Assembly: GCA_018398575.1 (NCBI GenBank)
Contig: JAGTXZ010000010.1
Location: 1,922,001 to 1,986,000 of the forward strand
DNA from: Ampelomyces quisqualis
Lineage: Eukaryota; Ascomycota; Dothideomycetes; Pleosporales; Phaeosphaeriaceae
Length of the DNA: 64,000 bases
Reading direction: 5' to 3'
Numbering within the stretch: the first letter of the stretch is position 1; the number at the start of each line of letters is the position of its first letter. Below, one piece after another: positions 45,050-55,155 of the stretch. A program made the position numbers and the translations under genes. The notes below the pieces were generated by a model. The model was given only the letters and a program-made list of their open reading frames with translations. It had not been told where the DNA came from and searched no databases.

Positions 45050-46030
45050 ATGGCCAGCACTGTCAACGTCGAGAACATCAGCACGAAGACCAGCGAAGAT
45101 GAGATCAAGTCTTTCTTCAGCTTCTGCGGGAAGATCCAGTCTATCAGCGTAAAGCCGTCGGGCAACGACGCTCAGACCGCCTCCGTCACCTTCGAGAAGA
45201 CCGCAGCTGCGAAGACAGCCCTGTTGCTCGACAACACCCAGCTCGGCCCCAACTCCGTACAGGTCTCCTCGGCAAAGTCCATCGACGAAATCGCTGGGGA
45301 GAAGGCTGCCTCAGCAGAAGAGGCCAAGGATGGCGATCACCACATCGAGCAGGAGCAGAAGCCCCGCGCCCGTATCTTCGCCGAATACCTCGCTCACGGC
45401 TACGTCATCTCAGACAAGGCTATTGAATCTGCTCTTGCCGCAGACAAGCAGCACGGGTACAGCTCCAAGTTCACGCAAGCCCTCCAGAACTTCGATTCGA
45501 AGACGCAGGCAACACAGAAAGCCCAGGCGGTCGACAGCAAGCTCGGTCTAACCCAGAAGGCATATGCTGGCTGGGCTAGCTTGACCACCTACTTCGAGAA
45601 GGCTGCCAATACCCCCACTGGTCAGAAGCTCCGCGGCTTCTACGACCAGGGTAACAAGACAGTCATGGACGTGCACAACGAGGCACGCTACCTCGCAGAC
45701 ATCAAGAAAAAGGAGCACGGTGGCGCTGGCAAGGACATGAACGTCCACCACCTGCCAGGGCCAGATGCTGACAAGACCACCTGCGACTGTGCGGCCAACA
45801 CGGGCAGCTGCCAGTGCTCCGAGAACGAGTGCGCATGCTCTGGTTGTGGCAAGAACGACATTCCCAGCGCTGATTCTATGAATGTCCACACTCTACCGCC
45901 GCCAAACCAGAACCTCACTCAATGTGACTGCGCTGCTGAGGCCGGCAAATGCCCCTGCCCCGAGGGCAAGTGTGCCTGCAAGGGCTGTGCCAAGTCCAAA
46001 GACGCTGGCAACGACAAGGTTACTGTCTAA
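45050..46030 (+). CDS. Vip1-type RRM protein with two C-terminal metallothionein-like repeats
   Basis: Single exon, 326 aa. RRM at 4-75 (VNVENISTKTSEDEIKSFFS, ASVTFEKTAAAKTAL), then a helical middle (IFAEYLAHGYVISDKAIESA, VDSKLGLTQKAYAGWAS, KLRGFYDQGNKTVMDVHNEA) as in the fungal Vip1/BPA1-like family. Residues ~229-316 are a tandem duplication: each half starts MNVHxLP and carries seven Cys. Positions are 245, 247, 254, 256, 261, 263, 266 and 292, 294, 301, 303, 308, 310, 313, i.e. twice C-x-C-x6-C-x-C-x4-C-x-C-x2-C. That is close to the seven-Cys spacing of small fungal copper metallothioneins. Metal binding is inferred. Strong codon bias suggests high expression. Confidence 0.85.
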   Translation: MASTVNVENISTKTSEDEIKSFFSFCGKIQSISVKPSGNDAQTASVTFEKTAAAKTALLLDNTQLGPNSVQVSSAKSIDEIAGEKAASAEEAKDGDHHIEQEQKPRARIFAEYLAHGYVISDKAIESALAADKQHGYSSKFTQALQNFDSKTQATQKAQAVDSKLGLTQKAYAGWASLTTYFEKAANTPTGQKLRGFYDQGNKTVMDVHNEARYLADIKKKEHGGAGKDMNVHHLPGPDADKTTCDCAANTGSCQCSENECACSGCGKNDIPSADSMNVHTLPPPNQNLTQCDCAAEAGKCPCPEGKCACKGCAKSKDAGNDKVTV

Positions 46031-46570
46031 GTTTGAGTATCGAGGCGTTGGTGGTTGATGGGTCGCGGATGATACCCAGTGTTCTAGAGGTCGATGATTT
46101 CATTTTCATTAGTTCAGTCTGTATAGGTAGCCATGAGAAAAGTACCTTTCAATGAATTATATCCTCTCCTATTACATGGGATCAAATGTGCTCGTTTCCT
46201 GTATATGTTTGTGTTGTTACTCGTCCCACCGCTATATGCGCTCTCGTCTTGTTTTTTTTGGGGGACTTTCCTTGGCCTGTTCGCGCTTTCCCTCTCAGGC
46301 CTTTCGTTTCCTTCCACCTGAGTGTCTCCTTCCAACATACATTAAACCCCTCTCAAACACTCTTGATCAGGCTATTGACGCGCTCCACGTAATTCTTCGA
46401 ATGCGAGTACTCCTGCATTAGAGTGTGTGTAGTCATCGCGCATTTTCACTTTCACTTTCACTTTCACCTCTGACGTACATCGCCGATACACTGCCTGTCC
46501 CACTCTCGTCAACAAGATCTTATTTCAAACTCACTATATTTTCATCAAAGCCATTGCATCAGACGACTCA
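46031..46570. other. Intergenic, with (TTTCAC)4 repeat
   Basis: 540 bp, no gene; hexamer TTTCAC repeated four times at 46444-46467. Confidence 0.6.
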
Positions 46571-47662
46571 ATGGCTTTCGACGCTTTTGACGAGCTCCCA
46601 CACGCCTTCAGCCACTGTTTCGACAGTGCCGACGACGGATGCGGGCCAACCGATCTAACATCACGCGACGCGAGCTCCCTCGACGCTTTTGAAGACCTTC
46701 TTTGCGTTTTTGATCCGTACCTCGACGATCCTGACGATGGTCCAGCGTTCAGTAACTTCATGGAGGTTCCAATCGAGCTGAGATACAAGGTGTATGAGCA
46801 GTATTTTATCGACAAGAAGAAGTTTTTGACGTGTTTCGAGTGACCAGATAGCTATGGCAACCCTTCTTTTTCGTTTACGAAGCCACAACATCCCGGGTGG
46901 GAAAGGTCTTCGCCGTTCTTACCAAATCTTTGCCTCGTCAACCACGCCTTAGAGCAGAGGTCACATCTTCCCTTATCGGCCCTATGACATTACATCTGGA
47001 CAAAACGCTACGCTCGCGAAAGAACTCATGGTGTATAAGGGAAGTAGCACCTTCGTGCTCAGCATGCTTCGAGAGCTCTTTCTTGTGGACATGAACAAAG
47101 ACCTGAGCACCACGGGCAAGCATAACATGACATCGCGAAGTCACATTATGTCTGCTTCCAAAAACTTACGAGAGCTACACTTCGGATTCGGGGCAAATTT
47201 TACAGCGAGAAGCGCGATCTTTCGCGTGAAATGGGTATCATGGAAAATCACCTCCGCAGACTCGATACAAAGCCCATCTCGAGCATGCAACGGCTGCGGA
47301 TGCTACGTTTTCACATAGTCATCAACCCTCACAATTTGAGAACAAAACGGTTAACAAATGAATAGCAGCTTCAGAAGTTGGAAAGAATCGGAGAGTCTAT
47401 CAAAGCACCCCTTCGGGAGCGACACCGCGAGGTTGAGGTTCAGCTTACATTGTACATCGGTGAAGAAGCTGTACATGTACTTGCAGCGAGGCGAGAGCTG
47501 CTGTCAGGCAGAATTGTTGGCACTTCCTTCTTCGTGTGCACCGACACTCGATGGGTTAGATTGACGCATGGGAGTGAAGTAAATTTGCATCTGACGACCA
47601 CACGTCAAGTTTATCGTTTGGACGAGATCTTATTACAGCCATTCACTTCACGCGTCTGCTGA
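46571..47662 (+). pseudogene. Decayed F-box/2EXR-like gene
   Basis: The 5' part reads MAFDAFDELP...FSNFMEVPIELRYKVYEQYF, an N-terminal motif like PxELRxKIYE F-box/2EXR proteins common in this group of fungi. An in-frame TGA (46841-46843) sits where a Trp would be expected; coding resumes in the same frame (SPFLPNLCLVNHAL). It then continues in other frames: LRAEVTSSLIGPMTLHLD (from ~46953), KELMVYKGSSTFVLSMLREL (from ~47019), KRDLSREMGIMENHLRRLD (from ~47210). After a plausible intron (GTTAAC to GAATAG, 47350-47367) it ends in LQKLERIGESIKAPLRERH...TSRVC at 47662. One nonsense codon plus about three frame changes argue for a pseudogene; sequencing indels or unusual introns are the alternative. 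Confidence 0.5.
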
Positions 47663-48750
47663 GTATTCGCAATACTGCTTGAGAATATATACCCTTTCAA
47701 CATCACTTGTGCCATACATGCGTTTAAAAGGCCGTGTCATCTCTCACGTGGAAGAAGGTGGCTACGTTTGACCAAATTCTGCGGCATGTGCTGGACATGC
47801 TTGACTGAACAATTACCTAGGTAGGCGACTTGATCTGAATGTCTTACGAACAGTCCGGGTTTAGTTTGCGCTCTCGACCTCAGTACCTATCGTAATCTCC
47901 TGTCCACCCTTTTTGCAGGTATTGATGACTTGAGCACGCTTTCAAGGCCAATGTGAGCTTGCTATTATCACCCTCCCCAAATAATTTGAGCGATTCGTCT
48001 CCCAAGTCACTAATTCACCATTCTGCAATTAATCTGTCATGGCATCCCGCCACATGGTTCATGACGGCAATAGCGTGGTGGTGGCCCGCACCAATGTGTT
48101 ACACCGGGTCGGTATGTTGGCCACCCGTTCATCCCTTGATAGTATTGGTGGTCGTACACGGCGGACCCAGTCTCGCACCCTTCCATGTGTTATTGATAAC
48201 ATTCTACTAACAGTCACGTAGCCAGTTCCAACGCCATCGACGTTTAAGTCTGCTTTTGGGCCTGCCCCCAAAACTTTGGACCTTGATCGACGCCATACCC
48301 TCGGGTTTTTGCTTGAATAGAGTCAGCTGCGCATTACCTTGGCTTGATACGCTTCTCCCTTCCTTCCCACTCGAACACCCGAGCTGAAGTCTTGCACGGC
48401 GTGTCCGATCTCAGCACGTCTTCGGCACTTGCAATCACCCAGAATTCCGGTTTGTCCTCGAATCCGAGCGATGCTACAGCGTCTCTTTTCGATCAACCCG
48501 AGTCAATGTTTTGACGCATGGTCCTCATTGCCCTTGTCCTTACCGACCAACGACACTTTTCCGGCTAGTACGCAGCACATGTGTCAGATATACTGCATTA
48601 AAGCTACTCTGCCACTTGGACTCTGGAATTCACATCTATATCTAAAGGCTCTCGCAAGATAAAGATTCACAAATCTCTTGAAAATTTGAGTGGCCATAGC
48701 CACTATTGCAAATACATTACGACTCGACAGCCAGGTGTCATTGACAAGCA
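47663..48750. other. Intergenic
   Basis: 1.09 kb; short frames only, none with recognisable features. Confidence 0.5.
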
Positions 48751-50810
48751 ATGCTGGCACACAGCCAATACCGGAGCCATAATGAAGGGACGGATATCAT
48801 ACAACCAGTGGAAGTTCCATCGAAGTTCATGTTCATAGACTCTAGTAATGGCGGAGTCAACGCAAAGCCGGACAAAACCGTACGATCATTTGTGATGAAG
48901 TCGGCTCGGAATAGAAGGACTTGGAGCACGCGCCCGAAGGGCCCAAAGCAGAAAGCAACTTCTGACACAAAACCTAGGCGAAAGTCCTCCATACGGAACC
49001 GTAGCATTAGTTCGCAGGGATCGGCTCCGGAAAAGCTCCTTCGACTCGGACACCATGATCCGGAACTGCTGGACCAGCCGGTTGCATCGCCAGACAGCAT
49101 CAACAGCGATAGCATTCTTTCCTATGATGATGCAGACTATCTGTGGGAAAGCCCTATGGCCTGCCCCGTGAGCCCATGCACAGATTCCGGAGCAACGGAG
49201 GACATTTTTAGTTTCTCGCCGCGGCAGGACGGGCATCTACCACATCAGAGCACGCTCAAGAGACCAGCCTTAAGATCTTTTGATTGCCTTGTCGTTAGCT
49301 TGGACGCGAAAGCTGAAAGACTGTTCCATCAGTGTAAGTACGCTACGATTATGATATATCCCTGTAGCTAATAGTCTTGTAGTCATTGGCGCCGCTGTAC
49401 CACGCTTGTTCCCAGTCGACCCTCACCAGTTATCCGAAGAACTTGCGATGGAATGGATAAGAACATGTGTACAGAGTCCCATTGGAGCCCCCTTCATTTA
49501 TGCGATCCTCACTTCGTCTGCACGAGCAGCACAGCTAAGTCCGGAAGCATACAAATGGCGCGCCTTGTCAGCGGTCAACAGACTACTTTCCGGCCCGCGC
49601 ACTAGTACAAACGATACAACAATTGCTGCTGTTCTGATACTGCTTGCCAACGAGGAAGCTGACCTTGCAGATTCCAAACGCCAAGGTGATGAGCGAAATT
49701 GCAGCTTAATGGTCAATGAAGCGCATTACAATGGTCTAAGAGCGATGATTCAGCAAAGAGGCGGACTGGCTGCATTGAGTGGGAATAAGGTTCTGCAGGT
49801 GTGCCTATTGATGTGAGTTCTGATAATACCATGGTACTTTGTCGTGCCCGTGTTGCTCAACTACGCTGTGGCGGAATTTCTGTAGACGGCTAGCAAAGTG
49901 TTGCTAACCACCTGAATCTAGGCACAGTATCGCTCAAGCAATCACAACGTTCAAAAAACCCTATGCTGTCCTTGTTGATGCGGAAGGCCAAGTTGAAGAC
50001 TACGCCGTTGCTTACAACCACTCACCGAGTGCATTCGCACACATCTTGCGACATTTCCACGAGCTCAACATCAATCGCTCACTGCTCAAGATCATCTTCG
50101 AAATCACTGCTTTTGCAGCAGATTTGACGGAATGGTACTCAGATCATACCTCCCTTACCGGCCCCCTCGATTTGCAGAAGCATGCTAGCTTGCTGATGTA
50201 TCGACTTTTCACCTGGCATCAAAGCAGCGGACGCAGTGCAGTCCATGCAAGTGCCACTACGGCTGCTCTCGATCAATGCATATGCCTCGCTCTCTTGATC
50301 TTCATGGTTCACGCGACGGAGCCGAATGTGAGCTCATTTGGTCCGCGTTTGTCCATGACGGTCACCAGGCTACGCCAAGCACTCCTGAAAGTGCCACTGT
50401 TCGCGTGGAGTAAAGCACCCGACGTGCTTTTCTGGGTGCTCACGATGGGCGCTTTGGGCGCGAAAAGTCTCTCGAAGTCCAATAGAACACAGAAACATGA
50501 ACCCGACACATCTTTTTTTCAAGAACACATTCGGCTCGCTTGTGCTGATGAACATCTCAATCACGATACTTCGGTCGACCGGCTGTTGGACAAGTTGCGT
50601 GCTTGTCTCTGGATATCCTCGGTATTTGACGAGCGAGCCAGATTACTTTGGGAGTCAATGGGACTCTGCGGCTCGCTCGTGGTAGACTTGGAGGATTTTA
50701 GCAGTGGCGATGGCGAGCAGGTGGAAGTTGAATATGCCCTGGGCCGATCGACGACCTTGAGGTTTTTCACCACGGAGAATTGCAGGATCAGACGGGATGG
50801 ACCGATTTAG
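48751..50810 (+). CDS. Fungal transcription-factor-like protein (C6-associated regulatory domain, no zinc cluster seen)
   Basis: About 633 aa; exons 48751-49333, 49383-49812 and 49922-50810; introns 49 bp (GTAAGT...TTGTAG) and 109 bp (GTGAGT, GCTAACC branch, ATCTAG). Layout: short N-terminus with KFMFIDSSN and a basic stretch SFVMKSARNRRTWSTRPKGPKQK (too long to be chance), a Ser-rich disordered linker, then an all-helical region from ~200 (RLFPVDPHQLSEELAMEWI, AVNRLLSGPR, HYNGLRAMIQQRGGLAAL, LQKHASLLMYRLF) like the fungal_trans_2 families that pair such a core with a basic N-terminus instead of a Zn2Cys6 cluster. No DNA-binding cysteines are present. The exact start is uncertain; Met48883 (MFIDSSN) is possible. 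Target unknown. Confidence 0.7.
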
Positions 50811-53800
50811 TGTTACAGTACGGAGTATACTCGTTGTACCCAAGGAGGTTGGCGAGGGCCGTGGGTACGGTGCAACTCAAACGTCTAGTCATAACTCGGA
50901 GGCTAGTTCAGCTTATCTAAACCGTGCAGTAGTACTCCGTATTAAGCAACTTGATGTGCTATCGGCCTGGATGAGGAAAAATCCAATTAAAGTAAACCAC
51001 ATATGGACAGCAACAAGTCTCAGGCCACATTGTTGTGTCTAGACTTATCATTGCATTCCAGAGAACCGACCCTCGTGCTTACCGTTCACGCACCAACCCA
51101 ACGGTACGCACAATCAATCCCACAAGCGTCCCTTGCACCCCACAAAGTCACACAAGTCCGCTCACCGCGCTTTCCACTATACGACGCCTAAGCGGTCAAC
51201 CAGCGACCTTGACCGCCTCGAAATCAAACACCGCTCAGCTCTAGAACCAGGCGGGACAAGCTGCAGAGCCGCATTCAGCCACACAAAGCCCCAGCTGCAC
51301 AAAGAAATAGTGTGCAGAAAGTTAGTGTCTGCATGCCAAGCACGTCTGTTCAAGGATGATATGCGCCTCAACACCAGCGCCCACATTGTTTCACGATGCA
51401 CGCTGGGAGAACACTGGGGTATCATATCCGAGGTTCGGGCGAGCCGAAAAAGCATGGCTGAGTGTGAGTAATAGACAAAACTAATGACATCTTTTTCAGT
51501 TAGAAGTCAAGATGTTTTTCCTGTATCCGGCGCAACTAGGCGAAAAGTGTTTTCCGTATGCCGTACCGAATGGTCTACGAGGAAGTTTCTAGCTTTGTCC
51601 AAACGAACAAAGGGACCCTCTGGCCTCTGCACTAGGAAAAGTCTTCCGCTGCTGTCTTGTTTTTTTCTCTGTGCACGTGTTCCTAAGGGTTCATGTTTGC
51701 CTCGTGCACCCTCAGCCTCGGAGCGGGTCGGCGCGAGCATTTTTGCTGGAAGATAACGACCCACTTGATACCAGCGATAAAACCCTGCTGCCTAGCTGGA
51801 GGTCACGAGCTTCTGTTGGATGCAGGCGGGTGTTGAGACGATGCGTTGAGCCGACCGTCGACGGACGATCGATCATCGGACTATGGGTTGCTGCTGAGGC
51901 AAGGCGTGATAAGGAAGCGCGAAGGCCTGGTATGCTCGCTTGCCCAGGGGTCCAGGACAAAGGGGAGAGCGACCTGGGATAACTATTCGGCTCCGGAGTT
52001 CTTCAGGGTCCGAACGCCTACGGAAGATGGATAGATGATGTCTTTGAAAGTCAGCGTTATCGTGAACACCAACGCTCCCTGTCCTTATCCGCGCATCCCG
52101 TTGCGAATCGAGCTTCTAGACATGATCTGCATGGCAAAATACTCCATTTGTTTGCTTCGATCACTGCGCTCGATTGATCCAAACAATGACACCACAACCA
52201 GGATGCCTACAATACAGGAAGGAGTTCTCTCCGATCCGTACTCCGTATTCACTGTCGAAAAGTTGGTTGTGGTCGCGTCATGAAGTTTACTTTTTCCATG
52301 TGCGTGGCCTCTTGGGGTGTTGTTGCATCATTGCTTTTCTATGGTTTCTGGACTAGCGCTTCACGGCATGCAAGCCGTGAACTGCGAATTTGCGCAAACA
52401 TGGCACGATGCAAGGTATCTTGGACACGCAACGGCCAACACCAGGGCCTTGTTTAGGCACAATGGCGCAGCACACTGCCGAAACAGAAACGGCACAAAGT
52501 TGTCAGATCGTCATTATTAGACCCTGAATTGGCGTGAGACAAGGCTGCAAAGGTAGTAAACTCCGGATAATGCTGGGGACTTGATGCCCCAGAGCTATCC
52601 CCGCAGTACAAATCTCACAGTGCGATTTTGGGAGGTAAGCGTGCCTCCACAATCTGACTGCTGTCTCAAAGGAGACTCTAGCTGCACCAGGTAGGTCCAA
52701 TGCTCAGCGAGATACGTACTGTTGAAGGCGTTTTACATCAGGAATCGCTTGCGCTTGCAGACAAATAGCTGTTATTATGCAACGTTGATTACCATGTCGA
52801 GCTCTCGGCAGGGGCTCACAAAGGGCTCGAACAACGTGTTGCGATGAAGCGGCATGGCGGCCAGCGCATCAGTGACCAGTGCAACCAAGTTGTTGAAACA
52901 AGACCGCCTGTTAGACATAATTGGAGGACAACATTTGCGCTCTACCGAAACATGCGTGGGTTATAAGTTATGCGTTGCAAGCGAGTGACGACCATGTCAC
53001 CATGTCTCGTTTCACCAGTTTTGTCGGTGAGCGAAACGCGCTGCATCACAACCTGTGCCACAATTCCGCGTCCAGGGAGGATATGTACCTTGAAACGACA
53101 TGTTCTTCGCCGCAGATGTTGGTGGTGACATCGGGCATGTATACCGGCGCCTGACGTTGGTCCCGATGCGCATGCGATGATCTCCAGGTGCTCCAAGCAA
53201 GTGTTGCGGGGCGTGGCGCGTGTTTCGCGACGTGTGCGCCACAACGCTGGGGTGCGGCGTGGAGCATGAGGGGATCTGCATTGAGATTGCCATCTTCAAC
53301 ACCTGAAAGCGTGGGGACGCCAGAGATGTACAATATTAAGGGATGATGATGAAAGTATTGCAACAGACTCTAGAGTATCTTCATCCGCAGGACCCAGCAG
53401 GCCTCAGAGAGGGCATGACTGTGGAGCGAAGCTACTCATACTATCTGATACGGCGTCATCAATTTGCAATCATCCATCCATGAGCTGCGTTTCGACCGAG
53501 CGGAGTGGAACATGATCAGAATCATCCATCCCGCTCCTTACGATTCCGACCGGACCGCCATTTCAATCACCGAGGCCTTAACCGCAGGCGTCTCGGGCAA
53601 CGACCGTCAAGAGAGCCGGGTTGGCCGGAGAGCTGCGGCAGCAGACATACGCTATGCATACGCCATACTTTCAGGCAGAAACTTCTTCTCCAGTTGCCAG
53701 ACGGACGATGGTCACCTGCGGACCTGCGGATTGCGCAACACGCTCCGCCTTGCTTGCGAGGCCGTCCCAAGAAACTTGGCATCCTTGACCGGGATGGGTA

Positions 53801-54423
53801 ATTTCTTACAGCGGGTATCTTTGCGAGCAGGAATCAGGATCGCTCATGCTCGCCCATTCACGCGGGTGGGGCAAGGATCTGCCGCACGCACTGGCCGCCA
53901 AAAGTCGGTCTATTCAATATTTGGTACGGCATGTGTGACTCCACGGGTTTTTCTCGCTGTGTCGGCTGGATGGCTTGCAAGCATGACAATTGTTAAAAGA
54001 AATATGCGGGTGGGGTGTGGGATATTGTTTAGCGTCCTGGTAGAGCTGTGTGTGGTGCTCATGACCTCTTGCGTGATAAGTCTGCAGCAGAATTGGATTA
54101 CACACATCACATGAGATGGCACAAGATGTTTGATTGAATGTATGATCATGTTTGATTTCCTAACTAGGGCGGGGGTCTCGACCACCACATTTGTGGGAGA
54201 GCTCATGCCGCTTGCCTGACCAATTTTCTCCCACAAAGCCCTGTCCTACAATGTTGCTTCCGAGTAAATCTGAGTTGAGTTTCCGTCAAGTGCTCTTCGG
54301 TAGCTTCCATGCCGCGCCGCTGCGTATGCCAATGTACAAAAGAAACAGGATATAATGCTCGCTCTAACCGACTCGCTCGCTAAAAATGCTTGATCAAAAA
54401 TCAAAAGGTCTTGAGGTAATGGC
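50811..54423. other. Gene-poor intergenic region
   Basis: 3.6 kb. TACGGAGTA (50819-50827) and its inverse (50933-50941) bound a 123-bp segment with similar inverted ends, a possible TIR element; another inverse copy lies at 52239. A 216-codon frame at 53464-54114 has no ATG at its beginning and no recognisable domain. Nothing else supported. Confidence 0.5.
50819..50941. mobile_element. Possible 123-bp TIR element ending in TACGGAGTA
   Basis: Left end TACGGAGTATACT, right end (reversed) TACGGAGTACTACT, differing by one base insertion; no coding capacity. Confidence 0.35.
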
Positions 54424-55155
54424 CTAATAACTTGTGATGAGCGGAGCCGAGTCCATGAATAGTGGCCGATCCTCCATGATATGTGTTTGCTTTGTGTTGT
54501 AGAAGGATGTAGTAAGCATCGCCTCCTTTTCTGAAAATTCGAGGCTTGCATTGGGCGGTGAGGCTGGCGATGGTTCGTCGTCAGAGTCCTCTTCGTAGGT
54601 GAGCTCGGGCGGTGATTGTGATTGCGATGGCACACGGGTGAGAGCGAGCTCTGAGTCGTCCTCCATGTCGTCGTAGAATTCCTCCTCGTCCTCGTCAATC
54701 TCCATGGAGGAGATCATGACAGGTGATTGTGCGATGCGGTGGGGCATGGAGACCATGTCGAAGTCATCGTCACACTCTGACCCGGAGTCTGAGTCTGAGT
54801 CGTCCTCCTCTTCTGCGATGCTGTCGGCCCACTGAATGTGTCGAGGCTCCTCTACCTTGGATGCCTTGGCCATGGTCTGGTTGAACCACGCTTCCTGCTG
54901 GCGTTCGGCATCTTGGAGTTCGATCATAAGGCTGTCGAGTAGGTTGGCATGACCAACAAGAAGACGGAGGTCGTGGTCGGCGCGGGAGGCCTCTTTGCCC
55001 AACTTGGAGCGAGCGGATGCGGCGATGTAGTAGGTTTGAGTGAGAGACATCTTTTGCTTCTTCTGTGGAGGTGACGAGTAGAAGTGGGAGCGAGTAGTCT
55101 CAGCTGAGATGGGCTCAAAAGCAGTTTGAATGCGGAGGTGCGATGAGGAAGGCAT
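54424..55155 (-). CDS. Conserved acidic fungal protein of unknown function
   Basis: Single exon, 243 aa from 55155 (209 aa from the internal start MSLTQTYYIAAS at 55050, which may be the true one). The conserved part is the N-terminal helix SLTQTYYIAASARSKLGKEA followed by DHDLRLLVGHANLLDSLMIEL and AERQQEAWFNQTM, then HIQWADSIAEE. I remember this block from many filamentous ascomycetes but no function for it. The remainder is Asp/Glu/Ser-rich and disordered (EEEDDSDSDSGSECDDDFDM), with a conserved-looking end. No signal peptide or membrane span. The acidic tail suggests a nuclear or chromatin-related protein; that is only a guess. Confidence 0.75.
   Translation of the reverse strand: MPSSSHLRIQTAFEPISAETTRSHFYSSPPQKKQKMSLTQTYYIAASARSKLGKEASRADHDLRLLVGHANLLDSLMIELQDAERQQEAWFNQTMAKASKVEEPRHIQWADSIAEEEDDSDSDSGSECDDDFDMVSMPHRIAQSPVMISSMEIDEDEEEFYDDMEDDSELALTRVPSQSQSPPELTYEEDSDDEPSPASPPNASLEFSEKEAMLTTSFYNTKQTHIMEDRPLFMDSAPLITSY

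Noticed and set aside
53464..54114. 216-codon frame in the gene-poor region
   Set aside because: Begins without ATG, lacks any recognisable motif, and no intron/exon support; left unannotated.
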